A DNA stretch of 64,000 nt from positions 62,001 through 126,000 of the forward strand of contig NZ_JAERIT010000004.1 of the NCBI RefSeq assembly GCF_017979475.1, read 5' to 3'. The notes under the pieces are model-generated. The model was not told where the DNA came from and did no database searches. It worked only from the letters and a program-made list of their open reading frames with translations. Origin of the DNA: Helicobacter pullorum NCTC 12824. Its GTDB lineage: Bacteria; Campylobacterota; Campylobacteria; Campylobacterales; Helicobacteraceae. Positions 54,137 to 63,638 of the stretch are shown in pieces. The translations under genes were made by a program, and so were the position numbers. Numbering within the stretch: position 1 is the stretch's first letter; the number at the start of each line of letters is the position of its first letter.

Positions 54137-55980
54137 TGACAGAAGCCAAACCTTTGCCATTAAATGAAGCTTTGGCAGCAACGCTAAAAAAACTTCCTAA
54201 TAAAAGTGGTGTGTATCATTATTTTGATAGCGAAGGAAGATTGCTTTATATCGGCAAAGCTAAGAATCTCAAAAATCGCATAAAAAGTTATTTTAGATTT
54301 ACTCCAAATCTTAGTGTGGCTCCAAATTTGAGTGCTAGAATCTCGCAAATGGTTTCGCAAATTGCTTCTATGCGTTATATTGTGGTAGAAAACGAAAATG
54401 ACGCACTCATTTTGGAAAATTCTTTGATTAAGCAATTAAAGCCAAAATACAATATTCTTTTGCGTGATGATAAGACTTATCCTTATTTGTGTGTGGATAT
54501 TTCAGAGGATTACCCGCGTATTTTATTGACTAGGAAGGTTTTTAAAAGTCAAAGTATTCATTATTTTGGACCTTATTCAAGTGGAGGAAGAGATTTGCTA
54601 GATTCTCTTTATGAAACTTTTCCTTTAGCACAAAAAGAAAGTTGTCTCAAAGGCAAAAAAGCTTGTCTTTTTTATCAAATTAAACGATGTTTAGCTCCTT
54701 GTGAGGGCAAAATAAGCAAAGAGGATTATAGGAAAATTTTAGAACAAGCCCTAGAATGTATCCAAAATCCCAAAAAAATTTTAGCCATTTTGGATAAAAA
54801 AATGCAATTTTTATCAGAAAATTTGCGGTTTGAGGAAGCAATGGTGCTACGCGATAGAATCGCAAAAATCAAGCAAATTAGCCCTTTATCGGGCGTGGAT
54901 TTTGCAAGAATGGAGGACTTGGATATTTTTGCATTGGAGATTGAGGGAAATAAGGGCGTTTTGGTTAAGTTTTTTGTGCGTGGGGGTAGGGTGGTTTCTA
55001 GTGCAAGTAATGTGATTAAGAGTCAATATGAATTAAATATTGAGGAAATTTATACGCAAAGTTTGATTAATTATTATAGTGGTGAAATTTTAATTAAACC
55101 AAAACAGATTCTTATTCCTTATGATTTAAAAGAAAAAAAAGACGAGTTGGAGCAATTTTTGTATCAGAAATTGCACAAAAAGATTCCAATTCATTGTCCA
55201 AAAAGCGGAGATAAAAAGCAGCTTTGTAACCTTGCTTTGAAAAATGCTAAAGAAAGCTTGAATCTAAACCTTACTGCTAGCGAGGAAATACTGCTTGATA
55301 TTCAAAAACTTTTTGGGCTACAAAATATGCCTTATAGAATCGAGATTTTTGATACTTCACACCATAGAGGCAAGCAGTGTGTAGGGGCTATGGTTGTTTA
55401 TGATGAGAGGTTTATCAAAGAATCTTATCGGCATTATTTGCTAGAGGGGAGCGATGAATATTCGCAAATGAAGGAAATGCTGCAAAGACGCATTGAGAAG
55501 TTCAAAGAAGAAGTTCCACCGGATTTGTGGGTGCTTGATGGGGGAGTTGGGCAAATTAATCTTGCAAAAGATTTGCTAAATAGTGCGGGAGTGAATTTGG
55601 AGGTGGTGGGAATCTCTAAAGAGAAGCTAGATTCTAAAGCCCATAGGGCAAAAGGAGCGGCATTAGATATTTTGCGTGATGAAAAAGGGCAGGAATATCG
55701 CTTAAAGAGCAGTGATAAGCGATTGCAGTTTTTGCAGAAATTGAGAGATGAAGCCCATAGATTTGCTATCACATTCCATCAAAAACAAAAGCAAAAAACA
55801 ATGCAGCAAAGTAAAGTTTTGGAAGTCAAGGGCGTAGGCAAGGCAATACAAAAAAGATTATTGGCTTATTTTGGGAGTTTTGAAGGGATTAAAAAAGCAA
55901 GTTTAGATGAGCTAGAGAAGGTTTTATCTAAAGACTTGGCAAAGAGTGTTTATGATAAAATGCAACACAATTTAGAATGA
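54136..55980 (+). CDS. uvrC: Excinuclease ABC subunit C
   Basis: The 614-residue protein has an N-terminal GIY-YIG nuclease (SGVYHYFDSEGRLLYIGKAKNL), a Cys cluster region (CLKGKKACLFYQIKRCLAPCEG in two parts), a UVR motif (FLSENLRFEEAMVLRD), an RNase H-like endonuclease domain (IEIFDTSHHRG and WVLDGGVGQI) and a C-terminal HhH pair (VKGVGKAIQKRLL). It makes both incisions in nucleotide excision repair. Length and motifs are complete. It is coupled to the upstream DciA-like gene. Confidence 0.98.
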   Translation: MTEAKPLPLNEALAATLKKLPNKSGVYHYFDSEGRLLYIGKAKNLKNRIKSYFRFTPNLSVAPNLSARISQMVSQIASMRYIVVENENDALILENSLIKQLKPKYNILLRDDKTYPYLCVDISEDYPRILLTRKVFKSQSIHYFGPYSSGGRDLLDSLYETFPLAQKESCLKGKKACLFYQIKRCLAPCEGKISKEDYRKILEQALECIQNPKKILAILDKKMQFLSENLRFEEAMVLRDRIAKIKQISPLSGVDFARMEDLDIFALEIEGNKGVLVKFFVRGGRVVSSASNVIKSQYELNIEEIYTQSLINYYSGEILIKPKQILIPYDLKEKKDELEQFLYQKLHKKIPIHCPKSGDKKQLCNLALKNAKESLNLNLTASEEILLDIQKLFGLQNMPYRIEIFDTSHHRGKQCVGAMVVYDERFIKESYRHYLLEGSDEYSQMKEMLQRRIEKFKEEVPPDLWVLDGGVGQINLAKDLLNSAGVNLEVVGISKEKLDSKAHRAKGAALDILRDEKGQEYRLKSSDKRLQFLQKLRDEAHRFAITFHQKQKQKTMQQSKVLEVKGVGKAIQKRLLAYFGSFEGIKKASLDELEKVLSKDLAKSVYDKMQHNLE

Positions 55981-55995
55981 AGGAGAAAAATAAAG

Positions 55996-57154
55996 ATGTT
56001 TTTTGATGAATTTTTTAGTCATTTGAAAGCAAGGTTATATAGAAAAGTTTATTATAATCTTTTTTTGAAGCATTATAGAAGGTATAAAGATGCGAAGTTA
56101 TCAGATGAGGAGTTTTTCAAGCAACAACATAAACGCATTTTTGGCTATACTCCAGATTTTAAAAATCCTCAAACTTTCAATGAGAAAATGATTCATAGAA
56201 TCCTTTATGATAGAAATCCTATCTATACCGCATTGGCAGATAAACTTAAAGCAAGAATTTATATTGCAATGAAACTTCACAATTATTCTCTAGCTAAAGC
56301 TTTAATTGGTGGGGGGGGGGGGCAATAATTCTATAAATAATAATCCATTTTCACAAGTCCCTCAAGTTTTAACACAATCTAAGATATTTTTAGAAGCTTA
56401 TCCGTCGCTTTTATTTCAACCTCTTAATTCTTTGAAACAATTGCTTTTTGAAACAAGTTCTTGCCCTTTTTTGCCAAAACTTTATGCTATTTATAAAAAT
56501 GTTGATGAGATAGATTTTAGTGTTTTGCCTGATTCTTTTGTATTGAAAACTAATCATGATAGTGGTGGGGTAGTGATTGTTCCAGACAAAAATGAGTTTT
56601 TGAAAGATAGCAAAGTATTTAAAAAAGCTATGGAAAAACTTACCAAGCATTTAAAAACAAATTATTACTCCCGTTTTAGGGAATACCATTATAAAGATAT
56701 AGAGCCTTGGTTATTTGCAGAAGAATTGTTGGGTAGATTTAAAGATAATGCAAGTAAGAGTAGCAAGAATAATTTTAAACAAACATTGCAAAGTTTTGAA
56801 ATCCCTGATGATTATAAATTCCATTGTTTTGGAAAAGAAATTTTTGTGCAGGTGGATAAGGATAGATTTACTAATCATACACGAACGATATTTAATGATA
56901 AGTGGGAGAAAATGCCTTTTTCTTATTGTTATAGAAATTGTTTGGAGGAAATACCAAAGCCAAAGCATTTTGAGGAAATGAAAGAGGTTGCAAGAATATT
57001 GAGTGAAGATTTCGCAATGATTCGTATTGATATGTATCATTTTAGAGAATGTTTTATCATTGGTGAATTGACTTTTGCTCCAGAGGCTGGAAAAGGAATT
57101 TTTACACCTAGGGAATGGGATAAGAAATTTGGAGATTTGTGGAAATTAAGATAA
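55996..57154 (+). CDS. Phase-variable TupA-like ATP-grasp protein, currently out of frame
   Basis: Two frames form one gene. Positions 55996-56328 encode 110 residues (YTPDFKNPQTFNEKMIHRILYDRNP), and 56306-57154 encode the rest (DEIDFSVLPDSFVLKTNHDSGG, VIVPDK, a metal/ATP region with FVQVDKDRF, and IIGELTFAPEAGKG). The family is the TupA-like ATP-grasp group found in polysaccharide and capsule clusters. A run of 12 G at 56311-56322 breaks the frame; 11 or 14 G would join both parts into a protein of about 385 residues. So the gene is OFF in this sequence and probably switches by slippage. An AAGGAG ribosome site precedes the ATG. Confidence 0.88.
56311..56322 (+). repeat. Homopolymeric G12 tract, slipped-strand switch
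   Basis: Twelve consecutive G lie about 310 bases inside the ATP-grasp gene. Poly-G tracts of 8-14 bases are the standard phase-variation device in Campylobacter and Helicobacter. It is the only such tract in the window. Confidence 0.93.
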
Positions 57155-57172
57155 GAAGATTTATCTTAATTT

Positions 57173-57889
57173 TTAATTGAGGCATTTTGCCACAAAAAGC
57201 GTGCAGACATTTGCCGAAAAAGATTTTGTATAGAGGGGTTCAAAGCCGCTTTCTTGAAGTTCTAAATTGAGCTTCTTTGCAGTCAAAAATTCTTCAATAG
57301 AATCGGGCAAATATTTGTAAGCGCGATAGTTTTTGGAGATGATTCCGCCCACAAAGGGCAAAATGTTTTTGGTGTAAAATCCCATAAATTGCTCTAAGAT
57401 TCCGGGATTTTCACACTTTGTAAATTCCAAAATTACTAAAATCCCATCTTTTTTTAACACTCTTGCAAACTCTTCTAGTGCTTTTTTGCGTTCTACCACA
57501 TTGCGGATTCCATAGGCAATAGAGAGAATATCAAATTCTTTGTTTTGGAATGGCAAGTTGGTTGCTTCACATTGCATAAAATGGATATGGGGGAATTTTT
57601 TTTGAGCCACTTCTAGCATTCCGCTGCTTGGGTCTGCACCAATGATTTTGTGAATCTTAACTCCATTAGCATTTTTTTGCCAATGGCTTATCATATCGCC
57701 TGTCCCACAAGCGACATCAAGGATATTGAGGGAATTTAAAGAATCTTTTGGTAGATTTTTGAATGCAAGATTGCAAGCTTTTTTTCGCCAAGAAATATCA
57801 ATTCCACAACTCATTACGCGATTTGCCAAATCATAACTGCTAGCAATTTCATCAAACATTGAGATGATTTTTTGTTGTTTATTGTTCAT
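57173..57889 (-). CDS. ubiE: Demethylmenaquinone methyltransferase (UbiE/MenG)
   Basis: The 238-residue SAM methyltransferase begins with [32 protein letters not shown] (in two stretches) and has motif [22 protein letters not shown] and [13 protein letters not shown]. It methylates demethylmenaquinone to menaquinone, the respiratory quinone of this group. The start overlaps the end of argH by 11 bp. H. pylori also keeps ubiE next to the HemJ-like gene (HP1483-HP1484), though argH intervenes here. Confidence 0.95.
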   Translation of the reverse strand: MNNKQQKIISMFDEIASSYDLANRVMSCGIDISWRKKACNLAFKNLPKDSLNSLNILDVACGTGDMISHWQKNANGVKIHKIIGADPSSGMLEVAQKKFPHIHFMQCEATNLPFQNKEFDILSIAYGIRNVVERKKALEEFARVLKKDGILVILEFTKCENPGILEQFMGFYTKNILPFVGGIISKNYRAYKYLPDSIEEFLTAKKLNLELQESGFEPLYTKSFSANVCTLFVAKCLN

Positions 57890-59297
57890 TTTGTCTCTTT
57901 AGGGATAATTTTGCAAGTTCTAGCCACGCTTCTAAGCTTTCAATCTGGGCTTGTGTAGCTTGTGTAGAAGTGCCTCCATAGGAATTGCGACTATTCATCG
58001 AAGCCATTAAATCAAGGGATTTATGGGCTTCTTGTGGAATTTTGGAATCCACACTGCAAAGCTCTTGTGTGCTTAATTGACTTAAGTCTTTATTGAGGCT
58101 TTCTGCATAAGCGACAGCTTTGCCGGTAATATGGTGTGCTTCTCTAAAAGGAATATTGCAGTTTTGCACCAAAAAATCCGCCAAATCCGTAGCAGTTAAA
58201 TGCCCTTTTTGGCAAGCTTTTTGCATTTCTTTGGGATTTATTTGCATGGTTTTTAGCAAGTCATTTAAGATTCTTAGTGAAATCTCCAAAGTCTCAAAGC
58301 TGTCAAAAACGCCCTCTTTATCCTCTTGTGTATCTTTATTGTAAGCAAGAGGTAAGCCCTTCATTGTCGTTAGAAGACTAAAAAGATTCCCATAAACTCT
58401 ACCGCTTTTGCCTCTAAGTAGTTCTGGGACATCTGGATTTTTCTTTTGGGGCATAATAGAGCTTCCTGTGGAATATGCATCACTTAGAGTAATAAACCTA
58501 AACTCATAGCTACTCCACAAAACAAGCTCTTCTGCCATTCTTGAAATGTGCATAGCAATGAGGCTTGAATCATAGAGAAAGTCCAATGCAAAATCCCTAT
58601 CACTGACGCTATCTGTGGCATTGAGTGTGGGGGCAGTGAATCCCAAAGCCTTTGAAGTATAAAACCTATCTGTTTGATAAGGTGTTCCGGCTAATGCTGC
58701 ACTTCCTAGGGGGCAATAATTATTCCTCTTAAAAGAGCTTTCAAGGCGTTCAAAATCGCGCATAAACATACAGATATACGCACACATTAAAAATCCAAAA
58801 TTCACAGGTTGTGCATGTTGGAGATGAGTCATTCCGGGTAATATTGTTTTTGTGTGAAGTTTCGCAATTTCAAGTAGAGTTTGGATAAGCGTCAAAAGCA
58901 AGGAGCGAATTTTTTGGTTTGAATTGAGCACAAAAAGTCTAAAATCTAATGCAACTTGATCATTTCGGCTTCTTGCTGTGTGGAGTTTTTTGCCTACTTC
59001 TCCGATAATTTCTATTAGTCTTTTTTCTATTGCCATATGAATATCTTCATCGCTAATATCAAAGATGAATTTTTCATTTTCTATTTCTTCTTGAATTTGC
59101 TCTAATCCTTCACAGATTTTTTGGGATTCTTCTTGAGTTAAGATACCACAATGGCTAAGCATTTTGGCGTGAGTTTTGGAGCCTAGAATATCTTGTTTGT
59201 AAAGTTTTTTGTCAAATGGCAAAGAGGCGTTAAAACGCTCTAAAATTTCAGAGGCATTTTCTTGGAATCTGCCACCCCATAATTTTTTATTTTTCAT
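57879..59297 (-). CDS. argH: Argininosuccinate lyase
   Basis: The 472-residue fumarase-superfamily enzyme begins [13 protein letters not shown] and has [51 protein letters not shown] and the signature [19 protein letters not shown] with the catalytic Ser. It splits argininosuccinate to arginine and fumarate. Together with argJ in this window it indicates arginine biosynthesis, which H. pylori lacks. It overlaps ubiE at its 3' end. Confidence 0.97.
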   Translation of the reverse strand: MKNKKLWGGRFQENASEILERFNASLPFDKKLYKQDILGSKTHAKMLSHCGILTQEESQKICEGLEQIQEEIENEKFIFDISDEDIHMAIEKRLIEIIGEVGKKLHTARSRNDQVALDFRLFVLNSNQKIRSLLLTLIQTLLEIAKLHTKTILPGMTHLQHAQPVNFGFLMCAYICMFMRDFERLESSFKRNNYCPLGSAALAGTPYQTDRFYTSKALGFTAPTLNATDSVSDRDFALDFLYDSSLIAMHISRMAEELVLWSSYEFRFITLSDAYSTGSSIMPQKKNPDVPELLRGKSGRVYGNLFSLLTTMKGLPLAYNKDTQEDKEGVFDSFETLEISLRILNDLLKTMQINPKEMQKACQKGHLTATDLADFLVQNCNIPFREAHHITGKAVAYAESLNKDLSQLSTQELCSVDSKIPQEAHKSLDLMASMNSRNSYGGTSTQATQAQIESLEAWLELAKLSLKRQNEQ

Positions 59298-59313
59298 TGT
59301 GAAAACCTTTGGA

Positions 59314-59745
59314 TTAGAATGGTTTTAGAATTACTAAAATGCTAATGAGAATTAAAGCAATTGTAGGAACTTCATTGTAGATTCTAAAGAATTTCCCATT
59401 TTTGTGGCAATTATCATTTTTAAAAGCTTTTAGATAATAAAAAAGGCTAAAATGGTAAGCTATTAAAATAATCACTAATAAGATTTTAGCATGTAACCAG
59501 CCACCTTCTGTAAGCAAACTTGGTTGGAGAGCTATTAGCCAAATTCCTGAGAGTAGAGTGCAAATAATTGCAGGATAGCCAATAAAATTATAAAGCTTTT
59601 CTTCTTGAATCTTAACAACCTCGCAAAAGCCTTTATTATCCTTATGTTCTGCATGATATACAAAAAGACGTGGTAGATAAAAAAGCATTGCCATCCAGCT
59701 TACAAAAGAAATGATGTGAAAAATCTTGACATAATAATAAACCAT
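59314..59745 (-). CDS. hemJ: Protoporphyrinogen oxidase HemJ-like membrane protein
   Basis: The protein (143 aa) has four TM helices and the conserved histidine/arginine segments [26 protein letters not shown] (in two stretches) and [16 protein letters not shown]. It matches HemJ, which oxidises protoporphyrinogen IX in heme synthesis. A GGAG site 8 bases before the ATG at 59745 selects that start; the frame itself extends to 59769. The conserved H, R and K residues of the family are visible. Confidence 0.9.
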   Translation of the reverse strand: MVYYYVKIFHIISFVSWMAMLFYLPRLFVYHAEHKDNKGFCEVVKIQEEKLYNFIGYPAIICTLLSGIWLIALQPSLLTEGGWLHAKILLVIILIAYHFSLFYYLKAFKNDNCHKNGKFFRIYNEVPTIALILISILVILKPF

Positions 59746-59892
59746 AAGAACACTCCCTAAAAATTTCATAGAATGTAAAATTAAATGTGAAATTGTAGCA
59801 AAACAGACTTAAATATGTGAAAAAATTAATTATCTTTTTTGTATAATCTTTGATTGAAATAAATTTTATTTTGTTATTTTTTAAGGATTTTA

Positions 59893-60567
59893 TTGACTTC
59901 TTTATTTTTTGGTTTAGATATTGAATTTATTAAAAATGCTATCCCAACTTTTATAGATGCTTTATGGCTAACTTTGCATTTGTCTTTTTTTGGAATCTTA
60001 TTTTCTATCGTGCTTGGGTTTTGCATAGCGGTGGTGCAGTTTTATAAACTGCGATTTTTAAGCACTTTGTGTCAAGCTTATATAGAGTTATCCAGAAATA
60101 CCCCTTTGCTTATACAACTCTTTTTTTTATATTATGGATTACCGCAAGTGGGATTGCACCTTGAGAGCTATACTTGTGCGTTAATTGGAGTGGTGTTTTT
60201 GGGTGGAAGTTATATGGCGGAATCTTTTCGTGCAGGGTTAGAATCTGTGGGGAAGATTCAATTAGAATCAGGGAGAAGCTTGGGATTGAGCGAAATGCAA
60301 TTGGTATTTTATGTGATTTTGCCACAAAGTTTGGTGATAAGCCTTCCTTATATTGGTGCAAATGTTATTTTTTTATTAAAAGAAACTTCAGTAGTAAGTG
60401 CAATTGCATTGGCAGATATTTTGTATGTAACTAAAGATTTAATTGGGAGCTATTATAAAACAAGTGAAACTCTTTTGTTGCTTGTTTTGTGTTATTTGGT
60501 GGTGCTTTTGCCGCTTTCATTGTTTTTTTTATTTTTGGAAAAATACTATAAAAGGAAAATAGTATAA
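59893..60567 (+). CDS. glnP: Polar amino acid ABC transporter permease 1
   Basis: The 224-residue inner-membrane protein has five or six TM helices and the EAA loop (AESFRAGLESVGKIQLESGRSLGLSEMQLVFYVILPQSL in stretches), which docks to the ATPase. RNTPLLIQLFFLYYGLPQVG is typical of the HisM/GlnP family. The start is TTG at 59893 with an AAGGA site 5 bases upstream. The ATG of permease 2 overlaps its stop by one base. The operon order matches H. pylori HP1169-HP1172. Confidence 0.93.
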   Translation: MTSLFFGLDIEFIKNAIPTFIDALWLTLHLSFFGILFSIVLGFCIAVVQFYKLRFLSTLCQAYIELSRNTPLLIQLFFLYYGLPQVGLHLESYTCALIGVVFLGGSYMAESFRAGLESVGKIQLESGRSLGLSEMQLVFYVILPQSLVISLPYIGANVIFLLKETSVVSAIALADILYVTKDLIGSYYKTSETLLLLVLCYLVVLLPLSLFFLFLEKYYKRKIV

Positions 60568-61220
60568 TGGAAATTCTCTTTGATACGCAAAATATTATGC
60601 GTTTATTACAAGGGGTTTTGGTAACTTTTCAAATCGCGTTTATTGCGATTTTTTTCTCTTGTATTTTTGGATTTGTTTTGGGATATTTGATGACTTTGCC
60701 AAATAAAATTTTAAATTTTATATGCCGTTTTTATTTGGAGACTATTCGCATTATTCCTATTTTGGCTTGGCTTTTTATTGTGTATTTTGGATTTTCATCT
60801 TTTTTGAATCTCAATGGAATCTGGGCATGTATTTTGGTTTTTAGTTTGTGGGGTATTGCAGAAATGGGCGATTTGGTAAGAGGAGCGATTTCAAGCTTGC
60901 CTAGGCATCAAAGCGAGAGTGGAAGGGCTTTGGGGTTGAGTGAAATGCAAATACAGATTTTTATTATTTTGCCACAAAGTTTTAGGCGTTTATTGCCTCC
61001 TTTGGTGAATCTTTTTACAAGAATGATCAAAACAACCTCTCTAGCAGCACTTATAGGGGTAAGTGATATGTTGAAAGTTGGGCAGCAAATCATAGAAGTT
61101 AATCTCATTAGCTACCCGCAAGCAAGTTTTTGGGTTTATGGTGGAATTTTTGCTTTGTATTTTATGTTGTGTTATCCCTTATCACTTTTTAGTCAGCATT
61201 TAGAAAGAAAGCTTGCATAA
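60567..61220 (+). CDS. glnP: Polar amino acid ABC transporter permease 2
   Basis: The 217-residue permease is similar in plan to its neighbour: TM helices, TIRIIPILAWLFIVYFG, and the EAA segment VRGAISSLPRHQSESGRALGLSEMQIQIFIILPQSF. It should form a heterodimer with permease 1. A 1-bp overlap with the upstream gene and 13-bp gap to the ATPase indicate one operon. Confidence 0.93.
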   Translation: MEILFDTQNIMRLLQGVLVTFQIAFIAIFFSCIFGFVLGYLMTLPNKILNFICRFYLETIRIIPILAWLFIVYFGFSSFLNLNGIWACILVFSLWGIAEMGDLVRGAISSLPRHQSESGRALGLSEMQIQIFIILPQSFRRLLPPLVNLFTRMIKTTSLAALIGVSDMLKVGQQIIEVNLISYPQASFWVYGGIFALYFMLCYPLSLFSQHLERKLA

Positions 61221-61233
61221 AAAAGGAAATATT

Positions 61234-61986
61234 ATGTCAAATCATATTGAAAATGAAGTTTTATTGGAAGTTAAAGAGATTGTAAAAAAGTTTGGTAATA
61301 CTTTGGTTTTAGATGGCGTTTCTTTGGAAATAAAAAAGGGGGAAGTGTGTGCAATTTTGGGTCCTAGTGGTTGTGGAAAAAGCACTTTTTTGCGTTGTAT
61401 TAATGGATTAGAGAATATCAATGAAGGCAAAATTATTTTTAAGCAAAAGGATATTCACCAAAATAAAACAGATTGGAGGAATATTCGCCAAAAAATTGGA
61501 ATGGTATTTCAAAATTATGAGCTTTTCCCTCATTTAAGTGTGTTAGAAAATATCATTTTGGCACCTACAAAGGTGCAAAAACGAAGCAAAGATGAAGCTA
61601 TATCACAGGCTATTAAGCTTTTAAATCGTGTGGGGTTGGAACACAAAAAAGATGCTTATCCCAAAGAACTTAGTGGAGGACAAAAACAAAGGGTGGCAAT
61701 TGTAAGGGCTTTGTGTATGAATCCAGAAATTATGCTTTTTGATGAGGTTACTGCTTCTTTAGATCCAGAGATGGTAAAAGAGGTTTTGGAAGTAATCAAA
61801 GAATTGGCTATGCAAGGAATGACGATGATTTTGGTTACCCATGAAATGAAATTTGCACAAAAGGTGGCTGATAAAATAGTGTTTTTTGATAAAGGTAAAA
61901 TTGTAGAAATTGCAACTCCACAGGAATTTTTTACTAATCCCAAAAGCCAAAGGGCAAAGAAGTTTTTGAACATTTTTGAATTTTGA
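61234..61986 (+). CDS. glnQ: Polar amino acid ABC transporter ATP-binding protein
   Basis: The protein (250 aa) starts at the ATG at 61234, preceded by AAAGGA; the frame opens at 61213 inside the permease gene. It has Walker A GPSGCGKS, Q-loop MVFQNYELFPHLSV, signature LSGGQKQR, Walker B EIMLFDEVT and the switch His VTHEMKFA. It powers uptake by the two permeases. A 173-bp gap separates it from the binding-protein gene, suggesting extra expression of the latter. Confidence 0.96.
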   Translation: MSNHIENEVLLEVKEIVKKFGNTLVLDGVSLEIKKGEVCAILGPSGCGKSTFLRCINGLENINEGKIIFKQKDIHQNKTDWRNIRQKIGMVFQNYELFPHLSVLENIILAPTKVQKRSKDEAISQAIKLLNRVGLEHKKDAYPKELSGGQKQRVAIVRALCMNPEIMLFDEVTASLDPEMVKEVLEVIKELAMQGMTMILVTHEMKFAQKVADKIVFFDKGKIVEIATPQEFFTNPKSQRAKKFLNIFEF

Positions 61987-62159
61987 TGGTTTTGCCATTT
62001 TATTGTTGGACTTGAAAGTTACTTTTTTATACTCTTTGTTAAAAATAGAATAAAATTTTTTCATTATAAATATGGATTAAAGTTTTTCTTAAATAGAATA
62101 GGGCTTTCTTAATATTTATTTAAGAAAAATCAAATGATAAATATTTTTAAGGAAAAATC

Positions 62160-62981
62160 ATGCGAAAAATATTGTTTATTATGTTTTTGGGAATATTGAG
62201 TTTATGGTTTGTTGGTTGTGGTCAGACACAAACAAATTCAAATAATACTCTTGAGGCTATTAAGCAAAAAGGAGTTGTTACTATCGGAGTTTTTAGCGAT
62301 AAACCACCTTTTGGTTTTATCAATAAAGATGGCAAAAATGATGGTTTTGATGTGTATTTGTCCAAACAAATTGCAAAAGATTTATTGGGCGATGAAAATA
62401 AAGTAAAATTTGAACTTGTGGAAGCTGCTAGTCGAGTTGAGTTTCTTAAGAGTGGAAAAGTAGATATCATTATGGCAAATTTTACAAAAACTCCAGAGAG
62501 GGAAGCTGTGGTGGATTTTGCAGCACCATATATGAAAGTGGCATTAGGAGTTGTTTCTAAAAATGGAGAAATTAAGACAATAGAGGATTTAAAAGGAAAA
62601 AAACTAATTGTCAATAAAGGCACAACAGCGGACTTTTATTTTAGCAAAAATCATCCAGAAATTGAGCTTTTGAAATATGATCAAAATACAGAAAGTTTTT
62701 TGGCACTCAAAGATGGTAGAGGAGTGGCATTGGCACATGATAATCTCTTGGTTTTTGCATGGGCAAAAGAAAATCCGGGGTTTGAAGTTGGAATTACTAA
62801 AATGGGCAATGAAGATGTGATTGCTCCTGCTGTAAAAAAGGGTGATAAAGAGTTATTAGAATGGCTAAATCAAGAAATCCAAACATTAACAGAAAATGGA
62901 TTTATGAATAAAGCCTATCAAGAAACATTGGCTCCTATTTATGGAGAGGATAATCTAAAATCTGTATTGTTTGTAAAATAA
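62160..62981 (+). CDS. Polar amino acid-binding lipoprotein of ABC transporter
   Basis: The 273-residue family-3 solute-binding protein has a lipoprotein signal (lipobox FVGC, Cys20), then VVTIGVFSDKPPFGFINKDGKNDGFDVYLSKQIAKDLLG and VDIIMANFTKTPEREAVVDFAAPYM (in stretches), the GIRGTxT-like KLIVNKGTTADFYF and a C-terminal helix. It is close to GlnH of H. pylori (HP1172) and CjaA/PEB1-type proteins; the ligand may be glutamine or cysteine. It is anchored outside the inner membrane. An AAGGA site precedes the ATG. Confidence 0.92.
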   Translation: MRKILFIMFLGILSLWFVGCGQTQTNSNNTLEAIKQKGVVTIGVFSDKPPFGFINKDGKNDGFDVYLSKQIAKDLLGDENKVKFELVEAASRVEFLKSGKVDIIMANFTKTPEREAVVDFAAPYMKVALGVVSKNGEIKTIEDLKGKKLIVNKGTTADFYFSKNHPEIELLKYDQNTESFLALKDGRGVALAHDNLLVFAWAKENPGFEVGITKMGNEDVIAPAVKKGDKELLEWLNQEIQTLTENGFMNKAYQETLAPIYGEDNLKSVLFVK

Positions 62982-62982
62982 T

Positions 62983-63627
62983 TTAGCATTTATAGGAAGT
63001 TTTGCTCTTGCAAAGATGACTTAAAAAGCATTCTTGGCATTGCGGATTGAGTGCTTTGCAAGTGTATCTTCCAAATAAAACCATTGCTTGATGAAGGGTT
63101 GCTAGATTATCCACAAAGATTTTAGTTAGCTCTTCTTCTGTTTGCAAAGGAGTTTTTGCATTACTTAAACCAAGTCGATGCGAAACTCTAAAAACATGTG
63201 TATCTACTGCGATGAAGTTGGCTTCTTTGGATTCTATTAAAACTACATTAGCTGTTTTTTGTCCAACTCCCGGAAGTGTTTTTAATATTTCTCTATCTAA
63301 TGGAATCTCTCCATTAAATTTTTCACAAACGACTTGTGCCATAGCTTTGAGGTTTGTTGCTTTGTTGTTGAAAAATGAGCAAGTTTTGATGAACTCTTTG
63401 ATTTCATCTAAAGGTGCATTTTGTAAGGCTTTTGGATTTGGGTATTGCTTAAAAAGTGCAGGTGTGATGAGATTTACACGCTTATCTGTGCATTGAGCAG
63501 ATAGCATAACAGCAATAAGTAATTCATAATCGTTTTTGTAAATCAATTCTGTTTTGGCATTTTTGTAATGTTTTAAAAAAAGATTTTTGATTTCTTGAAT
63601 CTCTTTTTTGGTTGCTTTTTTTGGCAT
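62983..63627 (-). CDS. nth: Endonuclease III
   Basis: The 214-residue DNA glycosylase/AP lyase has the helix-hairpin-helix LKTLPGVGQKTANVVL with the catalytic Lys, the following catalytic Asp in FIAVDTHVFRVS, and a [4Fe-4S] loop C-x6-C-x2-C-x5-C (CKALNPQCQECFLSHLC). It removes oxidised pyrimidines. It converges with the binding-protein gene. In H. pylori nth (HP0585) neighbours the same AsmA-like gene. Confidence 0.97.
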   Translation of the reverse strand: MPKKATKKEIQEIKNLFLKHYKNAKTELIYKNDYELLIAVMLSAQCTDKRVNLITPALFKQYPNPKALQNAPLDEIKEFIKTCSFFNNKATNLKAMAQVVCEKFNGEIPLDREILKTLPGVGQKTANVVLIESKEANFIAVDTHVFRVSHRLGLSNAKTPLQTEEELTKIFVDNLATLHQAMVLFGRYTCKALNPQCQECFLSHLCKSKTSYKC

Positions 63628-63638
63628 TATTGTTCCTT

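Noticed and set aside
60120-60130. T8 run in the first permease gene as a phase-variable tract
   Set aside because: Eight T in an AT-rich genome is not unusual and the reading frame is intact on both sides.
62106-62126. Inverted repeat TTCTTAA/TTAAGAA before the binding-protein gene as terminator or operator
   Set aside because: The stem is purely AT-rich and 7 bp long, which is expected by chance in such DNA.
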